Shown here piece after piece: positions 12,028-24,500 of a stretch of 64,000 bases of DNA. A program made the position numbers and the translations under genes. The stretch's first letter is position 1. The number at the start of each line of letters is the position of its first letter. The stretch comes from Gordionus sp. m RMFG-2023 (lineage: Eukaryota > Nematomorpha > Gordioida > Chordodea > Parachordodidae). The DNA lies in the NCBI RefSeq assembly GCF_954871325.1, contig NC_088777.1:20437366-20501365 (forward strand), given 5' to 3'. Below the pieces are notes generated by a model. It saw only the letters and a list, made by a program, of their open reading frames with translations. It did no database searches and was not told the origin of the DNA.

Positions 12028-12680
12028 AAGGTTTAATGTGGCTTTCCTGAGTTCTTTCCAATTAGATGACACAGAATCACTGTATATGTTAAGGGTCTAG
12101 CAAATGATTAGTGTTAAGAACTATTTTATAAATTTAGTTGAATTATTTACCAATTCTTAAATTTTAGCTCCTATTTATTACATCCCTTATCGGATGAGTT
12201 CCAAATATTAATAGTTTTACTTTTCATGGAATAAAAGATTGAAAAAGTTATTATTTCAAGATTACTTTTTATTTTGAGTACTTAACAGATAGAGTACTCG
12301 AAATAAGAATCAACTTAGTTTTTGACTAATCCAAATTAAGGAAATTCTATGGGATATATCAATATTCTTATCCTTATACATATATATTCATTTTTTAAAT
12401 TTTAATTATAAAGCATCTACTTTTATAAAGGGGTTATATATAACGATAGTTAATTGGTTATCAAATAGAATGTATAAGCCTGATGATGGTCTATTGATTT
12501 AATTTAGGAGTTAGGGTAGATATAATTTATATGATTAAGCCAGACAACAATTGATCATGGCAAATGTTACATGAATACAATATACATATAGGAGAATAAA
12601 TTTTTATTATCTTTTATACTTATTCATACACCCTACTATCAACACGTATTTTTTAATATCCTACCAATCTTGTAACCTAC
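12028..12680. other. No gene or clear repeat seen
   Basis: This is AT-rich sequence with only short frames. Confidence 0.4.
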
Positions 12681-12684
12681 GAAC

Positions 12685-12905
12685 AAGAGATCAAAATATT
12701 GACCGAACAAATCGTCGTTAACCTTAAATTTGGGTAATTATCTTGACTACACTCCACCCTTCCCACCAAAGCAGGTGGGATAGGAATACTATCTTCTTCC
12801 CTACTCTTCGTCAGTGGCTTCCTATCTTCACTTATTCCAGGGTTATAAAGTAACAAACAAATCCATGGTTCCAAATTTTCTTTTCTAAGAAAATATTCTT
12901 TCTTT
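12685..12905 (+). mobile_element. Reverse-transcriptase element remnant, copy 2 (C-terminal region)
   Basis: A + strand frame reads STLPTKAGGIGILSSSLLFV then SGFLSSL. This matches the L-P-x-x-x-G-G-x-G-I block downstream of the polymerase in the same RT family. The apparent 83-codon minus-strand frame over the same bases is its shadow. It is short and broken. Confidence 0.6.
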
Positions 12906-13109
12906 ATACATGAACTTGTGTGATCCAAAATATATAAATTTTTAACTCTAATTGAATAAATATATTTTCAATTATATCAAAAACTTAAAATTTAAATAAT
13001 TTTTTGAAGTTTATAAAGTGGTGAATAAATCGGGTATGACCAGTATGAGCAAATTTTATAATAATTGTGAGTGATGTGATTCATTCTATCTTTTATTTTA
13101 GTGAGTAAG

Positions 13110-13500
13110 CGGGTAACTGCATATACAGGCCTGCGTCGACCTTTCCATTTGACCGAACCTAAATTGGCAGAGTGCTGTTTTTATCATTTTTATTAAAGCC
13201 AGACTCGAACCTCGACAAAATTTATTTTGTTTTCCTAACGCTTTTCTTTTCATGAAAAGACCACTTTTATAAATACATATAATTTTTTCACTTTCCTCTA
13301 AAAATTGTACTTTTCAGTCCAGCCAATATTTTCTTCAATTTGAATTGGACAGGTCTTGGACCTAGTTCTAAAATACAAGTCTTAACCAGATTTAGATCTT
13401 TAAAAAATTAATAGTAAGAATCGGTGTGCCTTAAATAAATTATTAGATCGGACCGGACTTGAAAAAATAAGTATAATGCAGGGCCCTTTCTCTTAAGGGC
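13110..13500. mobile_element. Degraded GGCCCG-type MITE fragment
   Basis: Words such as CAGGCCTGCGTCGACC at the left and GGACCGGACTTG followed by ATGCAGGGCCC at the right recall the family, but neither end nor TSD is intact. Confidence 0.35.
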
Positions 13501-13536
13501 AGTATAAGACAGGTAATTTATGCTAGGAATTTTTCT

Positions 13537-14411
13537 CATTTGTAACTCTTGGAATATATCTTATCTAGATACAAAAATGTGGTATCTGTATCTAGAGATA
13601 CTTTTATAAAAAGTATCTGTTTTAGGATCTAGTATTTTCGATATATCTGTATTTATTTATAAATATTTTTTATATATATTTTGTATTAATTTATTTTACG
13701 TTTATTTATATTATAAATAAATAATGATATTTTGATTAAATTCATTTGATAATATGTCCATGTATTTTATTACAAAAACAAACCTCACAAATTTTATTTT
13801 ATACAATGGATAACGACATGATAAATTTTATATTATAATTTATTTTAATTAAATCATAACTATAAATCAATATTTCTAGACAATCTCTGAAAAGAAATCA
13901 ATTTATTAGATGTTATGGGCACCCCGATATAAATATTGATATACGTTATGACACTCATCAAATTTTTATTATTTTTAAAAATGAGTGTCGGGTTTTAATA
14001 TATTTAATGACTATCTCAATACAAAGTTGCTATTCATTAATATAACAACCCTTTGCCGTCAAGTGCTCCAATAGATAGTGTTTAGAGTGACTAAAAAATC
14101 CTTTACAGATTTAGAATAAAAATTTTAGAATGTTTTATTATTAAAATCTAACAATTATTTATAATCCTTTCATTATATATTTTGTTTATGAATTTTTATC
14201 ATCTAACATTCATTATTTAAATATATATTTGTATATGGATGTGATATTAGCTCAAGAAATCTTTAGTTCACTTCGAAATTTAAATTTTAAATATTTTCTA
14301 AATTAAGCAATATGTACACCTAGCATAAGTATAATAAATAGCATATGTAGCTAGATCCATTTTTAAACAATGTATCTTGATCTATTTAAAAAGTATCTTT
14401 TAATACCTCTG
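13537..14411. mobile_element. hAT non-autonomous element of the TATCTAGATAC family (old copy)
   Basis: The subterminal words (TATCTAGATACAAAAATGT, GTATCTGTATCTAGA, AAAAAGTATCTTTTAA) match the copies at 35616-36397 and 48828-49575. The 8-bp flanks are ATTTTTCT and ATATTTCT (7 of 8). The termini are more diverged than in the other copies. The 300 bases from here to the first exon hold nothing identifiable. Confidence 0.6.
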
Positions 14412-14724
14412 ATATTTCTAACAATTTTATTTTTCTGACATCTTCCTCATGTCCCTATTGGTCGAAATTAATCTAATTATATTAAATTGTTATTAAATTA
14501 TCCAAAATATATAGCTTCATAACACATAGTTTTGTTATATCATAAAATCATTTTAAATGAAATAATAATTATGAACATAAAACAATCATACCTGTAAAAT
14601 AAAATATTTTCAGGAAATATATTTGAATTTTTTTTACAATAAAAGATTTATCATAAATATTTTGATATGTAGAAGTATATTATTATATGTTATGCTTATT
14701 CAAATGACTTTATAAAATATTAAG

Positions 14725-15505
14725 CCCCGCATGAAGACAAACACAATTTTGAGACTATGTTGGATTCATCCAAAGTCCAAAGTTTAAAACAAATCGTAAC
14801 AAAAGATGATCAAATAGATGGGTTTATGAACAAAGTTTTTAAATCACCGTATAATAACAATAATAGTAATGATACGAATATTGTAGGCTTAAATTATAAA
14901 CCCCAAGACCACATTAAAAACTTTATCATGAATTACATACCAAGCGGTGAAATTTTTGATAATAATACCATTCTTTATTCAAATGCTTTTACAATGGAAA
15001 AAGCCAAGCTAATTGTTCCTCCAACAAAAAAAATAGCCTTTAAAATACCATCGGTTATGATCACCGAAACACTTATAAGACAAGACCCTGTAGAAGCAAT
15101 CGAAGAAAGTAAAATTGAGGGACAAGATAAAATACAAGATGAGAACAAGAGCTTTATAAGTGATTCCCGTCTAATGAACGCAACAAAAGCCATGAGTTAT
15201 TTGGAATCACCTCGGGTTACTTTAAAGAGAACCCCATCTTGGTCTTTGCCCACATCTCAATTAATAACTATCGTAAAAGATGATTTTGGTATTCAATATC
15301 CCACTCACGACATCAATTATACTAGTGTTGAAAATATTTATGATTCCTTTCCCTTTTTAAAAGAAGGCAAATGGCAAGTCAGGTTAAAGAGATCTTCCGT
15401 GCCAAACTTTGCATTGTCTAAGAGTCTCAAAAATTTGTCATGGTATAGCTCAACTTTCGCTCAATCTAAAAAAATTTTGAAACATTTTCAGCCTAGTTTG
15501 TTCAG
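14725..15505 (+). CDS. Exon 1 of the RhoGEF gene: Ser/Asn-rich N-terminal region
   Basis: An open frame of about 260 codons runs here, far longer than chance in this AT-rich DNA, with balanced codon use unlike its flanks. The frame is open back to an AG at 14723-14724, so it may be an internal exon. An ATG at 14757 could instead start a short isoform. The 3' end fits a strong donor, TTCAG|GTATTT, at 15505/15506, leaving phase 2. The protein has an Asn run near residue 33, acidic/Lys-rich stretches, and a basic Ser-rich patch with an RTPSWS motif that looks like a kinase site. No known domain is recognised. Its link to the exon at 44,043 rests on matching phase (AG + C restores a codon) and the same low-complexity style; it could belong to another gene. 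Confidence 0.6.
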
Positions 15506-18500
15506 GTATTTTTCTTAAATACATAATTGATACATTTTAATATAATAAGATAAGCTTCAGATTTAACTGACTAAAATTTATTACTATTTGTTATTCGATA
15601 ATTTTGCTAAAGTAATCATTAGTAGCTATTTTATAGTTGATTACTTGTATATATTTTATGTTTGTTTTAGTTTAATATCAAAGTTTAATTATTTATTACT
15701 ATATATCAATCATCAAATTCATCACCATTGTGTAAGGTTTAAGAACGAGAAGCAGGATCTATGATTAACAGGATAAGAATCGATTTTTCTTGAGACTATT
15801 TAAATTACTTATCTTATAATGTGAAAATAGATATTTATGAGGATTATATTTTTTAACTTTGATTGAACATATTAAATCGAGATTGAAAAATTATAAATGT
15901 TTAATATTTTCTTACATAATATCCTACGCATTTATTAATTACATGGACATAAATTTTTTATTTTGTAAACTTTTTTATATGAAAATACTTTATTTTTTAA
16001 GTAGAAATAATTAAAAATATAATAATACTTCTGTATATCTTCCCCATTTTTAATTATTATATAATTAACTAAATTTTTCTCAGTTTCGGTTACATTTCTA
16101 TTTTTCCAGTGCTTTCAGTTCTTCTTCTAAGCGAAAAAATTTTAATAGGAAAATAATTTCAATATCGTTTACATTAAGATTAGCTTTAACTTAGCTCTCA
16201 GTTATCTAATTAGTGTTCAATAAAATCAACGGAATTATACTATTTTGCTTTTCGTTGAGGGTTTTTTGTGCGATAAAATTTTAAACGTACAGGTTGATTT
16301 ACTTGAATCTAAAATTACACAAAGCGGTGTCGTCTTACCCCATAAAGAAAAAGTGTAGATCTCGTGTTATTGATTAAAAAAAGTTGAAACATATTTATCA
16401 ATAAAGGGAAAAGTTCTGAAATTTTTTCATTTAAGGATACATCGATTTGTTTTTTTCATTAAAATGAACTAGATATGTTTACTGATAATTTTTTTTAAAA
16501 TTTTATTATAAAATAAAAAATATTATTCAAAATACTGTTTTTAAAAATAATTATTTATCATATAATATTGTTAATATGCTAAAGTTTTCAATATAGGAGA
16601 AATTTCAAAATTTTAATTTATCCATTTCAGAAGATTTTTCGTTGCATAATAATAAAGGTTATATTACAACTATAGGTTAATCTATTCATTTGATATAAAA
16701 TTATTGTATGCTGAAATATAGCGTAAAACACATATTAAGTAACTATCTGATCCAAAGATTAAATATTTTTATCACACTATCATGTCTAACTGAAATTTAT
16801 TATCTAAACTTATACTTTTCAAAATAATTAAAGTGTTTTTGCATGCTCTTTGTTTCGTTCTGCCCGGGTCTTCCCTATATTCCGAGGGTTAGATTAAACC
16901 ACGTGGACACTAGATAAATATATAACCAGTATCGCAATGAAACACCAAAACGGAATAACAAATATTAATAATTCATAATGTTACTGTTCGGTTATGGTTC
17001 TTAGGAAAAAATTTATAAAGATTCGGTCCAGCTAATTGTTAAGGTTTATAAAGGTTCATTACTAAAAAAAATTTTAAATATTTTTACTAGGGCAAACCAT
17101 AGTATGTGACTTTAATTATCAATATTATTTAAATCTTGTCATCACTTAAGTTAAAATATTGTTTATTATAAAATAGATGAAAATTTGAATAATATATAAA
17201 AAAATGTAAAAATCATAACTGTACAAGAATTTATTAATGTGCATGGCTAGATTTCGATATTTATGGCAAGATAGATTTGGAAAACTTTAATTTTTTTTAT
17301 AGTTAGGAATTCATGTTCTTTAGAATGATGCATGTAAATATTCCTTTCCAAATTAGCTCCATGGCCACTTTAAGTATGATTTTGCCCTCATCTTTATTAC
17401 AGGCTGATTTATTTAAGAGAATACTGTAAGCATAAAAGGAACGGACTGAACTCTTGTTTGGACCATTTAAATTTTTTTTAAGGAAAATGAAATAAATTTT
17501 TACAATTACCAACATAAATACAAAATATGAGGTAAGAGCAAACAAATGTGGTAAAATTATGATATTGATAAACCAATTAGAATTCCCTATCAATTTGTAA
17601 AGCCAAATTATATGCGTATTATTAGTTTATAGATTTACAATTCCCCACATCTAGGAAATAAAATAAAAAACAGATTTGAACAACTTTGCCTGTATTTCAA
17701 TTACAACACAAAATCTATTTTTCATAATAAAGGTTATAACAATACTAATGCTTTAAAATATACTCAAATGCCAAAATTCTATAAATAATAGTGCTGTAAA
17801 GTAATATCGTTGTCATTTTTGAAGAAAAGGAACACCATTCATTACCTTCTTCTAAAGGTACCGAGTAGCGTGTTTTTTTTGAGTAACGTTAACGTAAAAC
17901 ATTAACCGTTACTCTAAATTTTTTCTTAAGAAATATGAAAAAAACATATTTTATTGTATTATAAAACTATTTTTATTTATTTTTTAAATTTTATAAATAG
18001 TTTAAGCCGAGTTTTTAAGTCAGATCATTCACCAAATTTCTTCATTTTAATTTTAAATTTTCGTTGTTAAATTTTCAATCAAGATTGTTAATGTAATTAA
18101 TATTGAATAATCAAGATATGTTAATTTACTCTAATATTATAATACATTTTATAAAGAATATTATGTCAATTGTATACATATTTCTTCAGGTGAAAATAAT
18201 TGCCCCAGCCCTTATAAAACATTTTTTTTACACCAATAAAGGAAATTATGGGAGTAAAAATGTATCCCAACTCAAATATATCCTCAATTGTGGGATAAAC
18301 ATGCTCAGTTTCGAAACTGTGCATACATTTTTAAGGAAAAATAATAATATATCTGATTAAGTTTTAACAAGATGGAACTCTTTTTATAACTCAATAGTCT
18401 TATTAAGGAGAATAACCAATTTGACAAATCTTTTGATAAATCCGAATTCAGAGGTTTTCAGATAATGACTAGTCGTTCATATATATATTGTTTGGTTATG

Positions 18501-21500
18501 TTAATTAAAAAATATGATATTTATATATATGTTAATATGTTATAGAACCTGTTGCTACGGCTCTTTCGATTTTAGAATATTTGGGATATTTCACTCCCAC
18601 GAAAACAAATATAATATTAAAACTTAAAAAATTGCTTTAAATAATATCAAGGTTAAGCCGCTTATTAATACAGATGCAATCCCGCAAGACATAGGTGCAG
18701 ATGAAATATTGTTTACAATTTATATTTGGAATATATTTATTTTTAAAAGATTCGATCACATCTATAAAGATGAAAATATACAATCAGCAACAATTCACCC
18801 TCTTTTTAAATTGGATTGGTCCTGGATAAAATTATAGGTCAACGAAGGAGAAGGCCTAAACTTATTTCCAGTTAAAAAAATAATCTTGAAAAAAAAGTAG
18901 ACTTTGATTCCTTTAAAAAACAACCCACATACCAGATTATTTTCTGATAAAGATAAAAAAAAAATATTTGATGAGGGTCAGATCTTTTGAAGATGATCAA
19001 TTAAGTTTTTTTCAAAATGAGGATCATTTTTTAATTTTTAATAAATTCTTCCAATTAACATTTTTATTTATTAATTATATTATAACCCTCTCATTCTCTG
19101 CGCCAGTTGAAGTGTGCTAGCACGACGAAAGATGTGTTGAACACTCTCTTGTTTATCTGATCAAAATTTTGAAAATCAATTGTTGTTAAAAATAAATAAA
19201 AAATTATTACAAAAATATTTTATCCTATAATATATTATTTTTGTACAATTTTATTTATATTTTATATGAAATAAAATTATTATAAAAAGAATTATCTATA
19301 ATATATTATTTTAGTAACGCGAGTTCCTTTTTTCAGGTAACGAGTAACGGTATCGCGTTTCTTTTTTTGATGTAACGAGTAATGCATTTCTTTTTTGAAG
19401 TAACGTTTAAAGCACTAATAAAATATATAGAATTTTATAAATATAGTCATTTTGATTGGATGGGAATATTTTCCCTTCTATCAAACTACTCGGTAGGCGG
19501 TGATATTATATTTAAATAAATTAAATAAATGCAACTAAATCATAAATTTACAAATTGTTTATTTAGATATTTTGCATACTGAAATAGAGAAAATAGTCTA
19601 ATACTATAAGAATTGATGAATTTAAGTCGAAAAAATGAATACATACTTTTTATAGATATTAAACAAGTATTTTGATAATTTTATAATTATATGGATTGAT
19701 ATTTTAAGATAACCCGTATATAGTAAAATATATAATAACACAAGAAAAAGATAGTAAATAAAAAATGTAAATTTTTTTATTTTATTTTGGTTGAAACCTG
19801 TGGTTTAAACCGGTTAGCCTCATTTATAAAAGTTTTTTTTTACTCCTTCAAAAATAATTATATCGGTTCGTTAGGTTACAGTTCATATAAAGATATATAA
19901 CGGGGGATCTCTGTATATAACAAAAAGCGATGTAAAAAACCATGCAATATTTATACCCTTTACATAATAGATTTACAATCATCCAGCTTAAAAATTAAAT
20001 ATAATGATTATCGGTATTTGTCTTTTACGCCGACTTCTTATAATGAGAAGCCTCCATGGCCTAATTAATCTGTATTCATTCTTATATTAATCATATCCTT
20101 GATTCTCATTGTTAATGATAGCTTTTTTTGCATTGATGATAGACATTTGGCAACAATACTATGGAACCGTAATAATGTATCTTTTATGCACAATTATATT
20201 TATTTACCATCATATTATATTTATTAGAGGGATATACCTTGACATGTAACGTTACCTTGATGGATCGATTTGAGTTTTTAAAAACGGCTTCAATATTTTG
20301 GCCAGAAGTATATTGTCTAAGCCTCATTCGCTAAAAGTTGTCAAAACCTCTATGCTCCCTATGAGCAAAATTTTGAGGCTTGCGTAATATTTTTCTGGAT
20401 AAAATATTGAGTTAGTCGTTTTTAAAAATAGACTCAAATCCAGCAGTTTAACAATACTAATGGGAATCCGGTGTCTTTGTTCATTCTTATTGGTTTATTC
20501 TCTGCTTGCAGGGAAATTATATAGATTTTTGATTCAGAAGATTTCAGTTTAGGTTATGTTATGTATGGTATTAATGCAAATATAATTATTAGAAAGCTGA
20601 GTTTTTTTAAAAAAGGGGAATAAATTCTGGCCATGTTGGTATGATGAATTGTACCTTTAAATGAATTGGATTGCCAAGTTTGGTAGCCGTTATTTAATAT
20701 TTCACCATGTGATAACACAAAGCTTTGTGTGAGGGTTTGTATTCTTATTATTTTATATGGCCTTTTATAATTACTATGTTGCCCTAACGTTTATATTCCT
20801 TTTTTGTGTTGGGGTGGTTAATGTATTGCTGTGAAACCTTAGATGTATGTTCATGTTAATGGATTTATGGGATAATATTATCTCTATTCTATACTGTATT
20901 ACATATTTCCAATGTCTCCACTAGTCTTATTTCTTTCTAAGCACTGTAATAAAGTGTTAACTTTGCTAAGTATTAATGGCAATTTATTCTCACCCTTAAT
21001 ATCGAGAATGACATGACAATCCAACTATCTATGTCTACATTCTTACATTTATTAGGCGCTTGCATATTTGGCAATTATTTCCCATTTGCTGGGTACGGAA
21101 TTAGTTTGTTTTATGAAAATCGAATGTTCTATTATCGGTTTAAGGGATATTAACTCTGCCTCTTTTATTAGTTTAGCTGCTTGGCATTCCCATCTTTATA
21201 ATTTATAGATCTGTATACAGCAATAGGATGAAAATATTGACAGACGATACTTATATTAATTGAGACACATGGTGGGGAATCGGCGTAACAATTGTACAGA
21301 TACATAGTATTTCGTATCTCCGACTAGCCATTTGTAGTCATATGCAATATTACCAAGTACTTCTACACCCTCTAACCCAATTAAGAAGTACCTCATACCA
21401 CCTCTTACCCTCTATCCCCATCCTAAATCCTACCCCCTCCCAAAATTTTAATCACTATCTTGCATGATACCCCCTCCCCACCTCCCTTCCCACCCCCTCC

Positions 21501-24500
21501 CGTGGAATGGCCTGGATGAGATTAAACTTACTCTAGCACCAGTTTCACTGATTGAGTTCGATAATAAGATTATACATCCCAAAGAATGGATTAAATCGTG
21601 TTTGATGCTTGAGAGTTAAGTCTAGATTATATGCTTACCTTAACTACAGAGAATGTACATAGGTAAAAATTGCTAAGGTAAACAAACATATTATAAATAA
21701 AGGTATGATAAAGCATGCCTAGGTAATTTTTTAACCAGTATATTGCAATAAAAACAAATTTTTATTCAAAAATAATTAATGTTGGCAAAAATTACAGTAT
21801 AAAAAGTTGTTCAATACAAAAAACATAATAAATATAATCTGGCTAATATAATGAAAACAAATTGATAATTAAGTTAACCCATTTTGAAAATATAATATAT
21901 TCATTTTATTTTCGTCAAAAAATACCAAACCGGTAATAGAATATGTAAGGTTCAATATCATGATATGATTAAATCTCATAAGATGGGTATTATTATTTTC
22001 TTCGGTCCCAAATATTCATATAATTTGATATCCTTCTCAATGTGCAATATTTTTTAAATTGAAATGCCTAGATATGGAAAAAATATTTGCTCAGTTTTAC
22101 AATATTTACTAAAATTAATTAACCAAGGTTTTGAATAAAAACCACACAGTGAGGATCGTTTTCTTCAGGACGGGTCATAGACAAACATGCTAAATAAATG
22201 AAATTAGTTAAATTATTCTGTAAATTGATTTATCAAAGAAATATATTTTTCAATTCGAAAACCAACCTTTTCGAGCAGAATACTTAGGACTGCGTACGCC
22301 GCGGGGGGGGGGGGCAGGGGGACAAATCCCCCCCTTCCAAAGCCAAAAAATGCAGATGCCGGATATATTTAAATTAATTTATATTTGTTAATATTTATTC
22401 CTATCTCATATTAAATATATATTTAATTACATTTATTTATCACATTCATCTACTAAGTTATTTTATCAATTAATTTCGATTTCAAGATTTTTTTGGCATA
22501 ATATTTACCTATTAATTTCAAATTTTTAATGACGTAATATTTATCTACCATTCCAAAATTTATAGTCAAATAATAATTATTTCTGAAACTCCTAAGAAAA
22601 TTGCAAACTTGTCCAACGAGATAGAGTCTCCACCATCAAGCAGTAACAGCTTTTATGGAGTTATAAGAGCCGATTATTTGCTATTACTGAAATATCACAA
22701 TGGCCTGGAAGAAATATTTCCTCAGAAGCGAGAAAATTATTGGATTCAATGCTTATTCCACATTTTATTTATCATTAGAATGTATTAATTAATTTAATTA
22801 TACAACTATATGTAATACTTTTCAAAAACATGACATTGACTTGATTAAAAAGATGAGAATATCGAAGAGCATTTTATTAGAACTCAAGGAAATTAGAATG
22901 TTGAAGAAAAATTTCATATTTTATATGTTATTATTGAGGCTATACGTGTTTAATATTTGTCTCCCTCGACTTGCAGCAAGGCAAGCTCATAGTTAAATCA
23001 TTAAAATAGGATCAATAGAAGAGTATTATAAAATAAATGTCCCCTCTCTTAGATACACTATTAACCCAAATAAAGGAATGTTTTTTAATTTATCGTGCAG
23101 CACTTACCAATCTACAAATATTACTTCCACAAAAGCCTTCCCAACCTTTTTCAGATGGTGAAAGAAAAAATATATATTTGTTAGATTTTTATCATGAAGA
23201 TGTTAAAGTATCTTATGATGCCTTATCAGCTGAATAACTATGTTTAAAATATTAACTATGGTTGATATAGTCCCAAAAAATGCTATGGATACTTTGCATT
23301 ATTATATTTTAACAACTCTTCCCATTAGTAAACTAACATTCTCTTTTTTAAGAAGAATAACGAGCCCTGCAGAGATACCATTTGCAGGGCACGGCCCGGA
23401 TATTTTTTTAAAATTTTTTACGACCCGGCTCAGATTTTTTTTTAAAAAATTTTCAGGCCCGGCCCGGATTATTTTAAAATAAATTATATATATTTTTGAT
23501 TTTTATAGCTAATAATAACGATTTCAAATATAAGCGGTTTTTTTAAAATATACGGCGCGACCCGGATATTTTTTTAAATACGAGTCTGCAGGTCTCTGAA
23601 AAATATACCAAAAAGCAACTTCTAAAAGTAGATTGAAAGGTTTGGATCTTTTGAATATTCATAGGCATTTCACGGCAAGTAAGGATGAGATAATTGAAAA
23701 ATTAGCTCAGTCCCAACTAATATTGGATTTTACATTATAATAATATTTCTTAAAAAATTTTATTATCCCCCCTCCTTCCCAGACCAAATTCCTGCGTATG
23801 TGCCTGACTTAGGAAGGTATGATTAAACATTAGAGAGACATTGGTTAGGTAGAAACAAGGACTTCTATCGGGGAGGGGGGGGTGGAGGGAAATTGAGATT
23901 AAGGGGGTTAAGAAGACTGGAATAAAATTGCAGGATTTGGATTAGTTTATAAAAAAAATTTAGAGTTTGATGGTAAACTATCTGGAATAATGTTTTAAAG
24001 CTCTAAGATTCATGGAAACTATTTCTATTAATATATATGATGGCTCCACGATACAAAAAAATCTTTAATATGAATTAGATTTTTTCAGGTTCTACCCGAC
24101 GCGAAAGGATTTTCCGACTGATTCAATTATTTTTTCGAAGATCCTAGTTTAATCTAATTTTTTTTATAACTGGACTGTTGAAAATAAGATATTTTAAAGA
24201 AAATAACAAAATTCTAAGCGCTCGAAGGTGAAAAAGCCTTTAGGCCTTGTTCTGAACTAGGACATCCTATTTTTGTCCCTTCCGGTCCAAAATAAAATTT
24301 ATCACCAAATTTAGTTGAGTCCGAAAAATTTTTTAAGTCTGACACCCAAGCAGATAGGACACGGACCTCTACTATGAATGAATTGGTTTGATTGAATATA
24401 GAAAATATTAGATTTCAGTTTGCATTCTTGACATAAAAAAATCGATATTTCCTGTTTGCGCAAATTAAACACTACTAAATAATAATTTATTTTATATTTA

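Noticed and set aside
12677-12928. 83-codon minus-strand open frame that looks protein-like
   Set aside because: The plus strand over the same bases carries the G-G-I-G-I block of the RT family, so the minus frame is a shadow.
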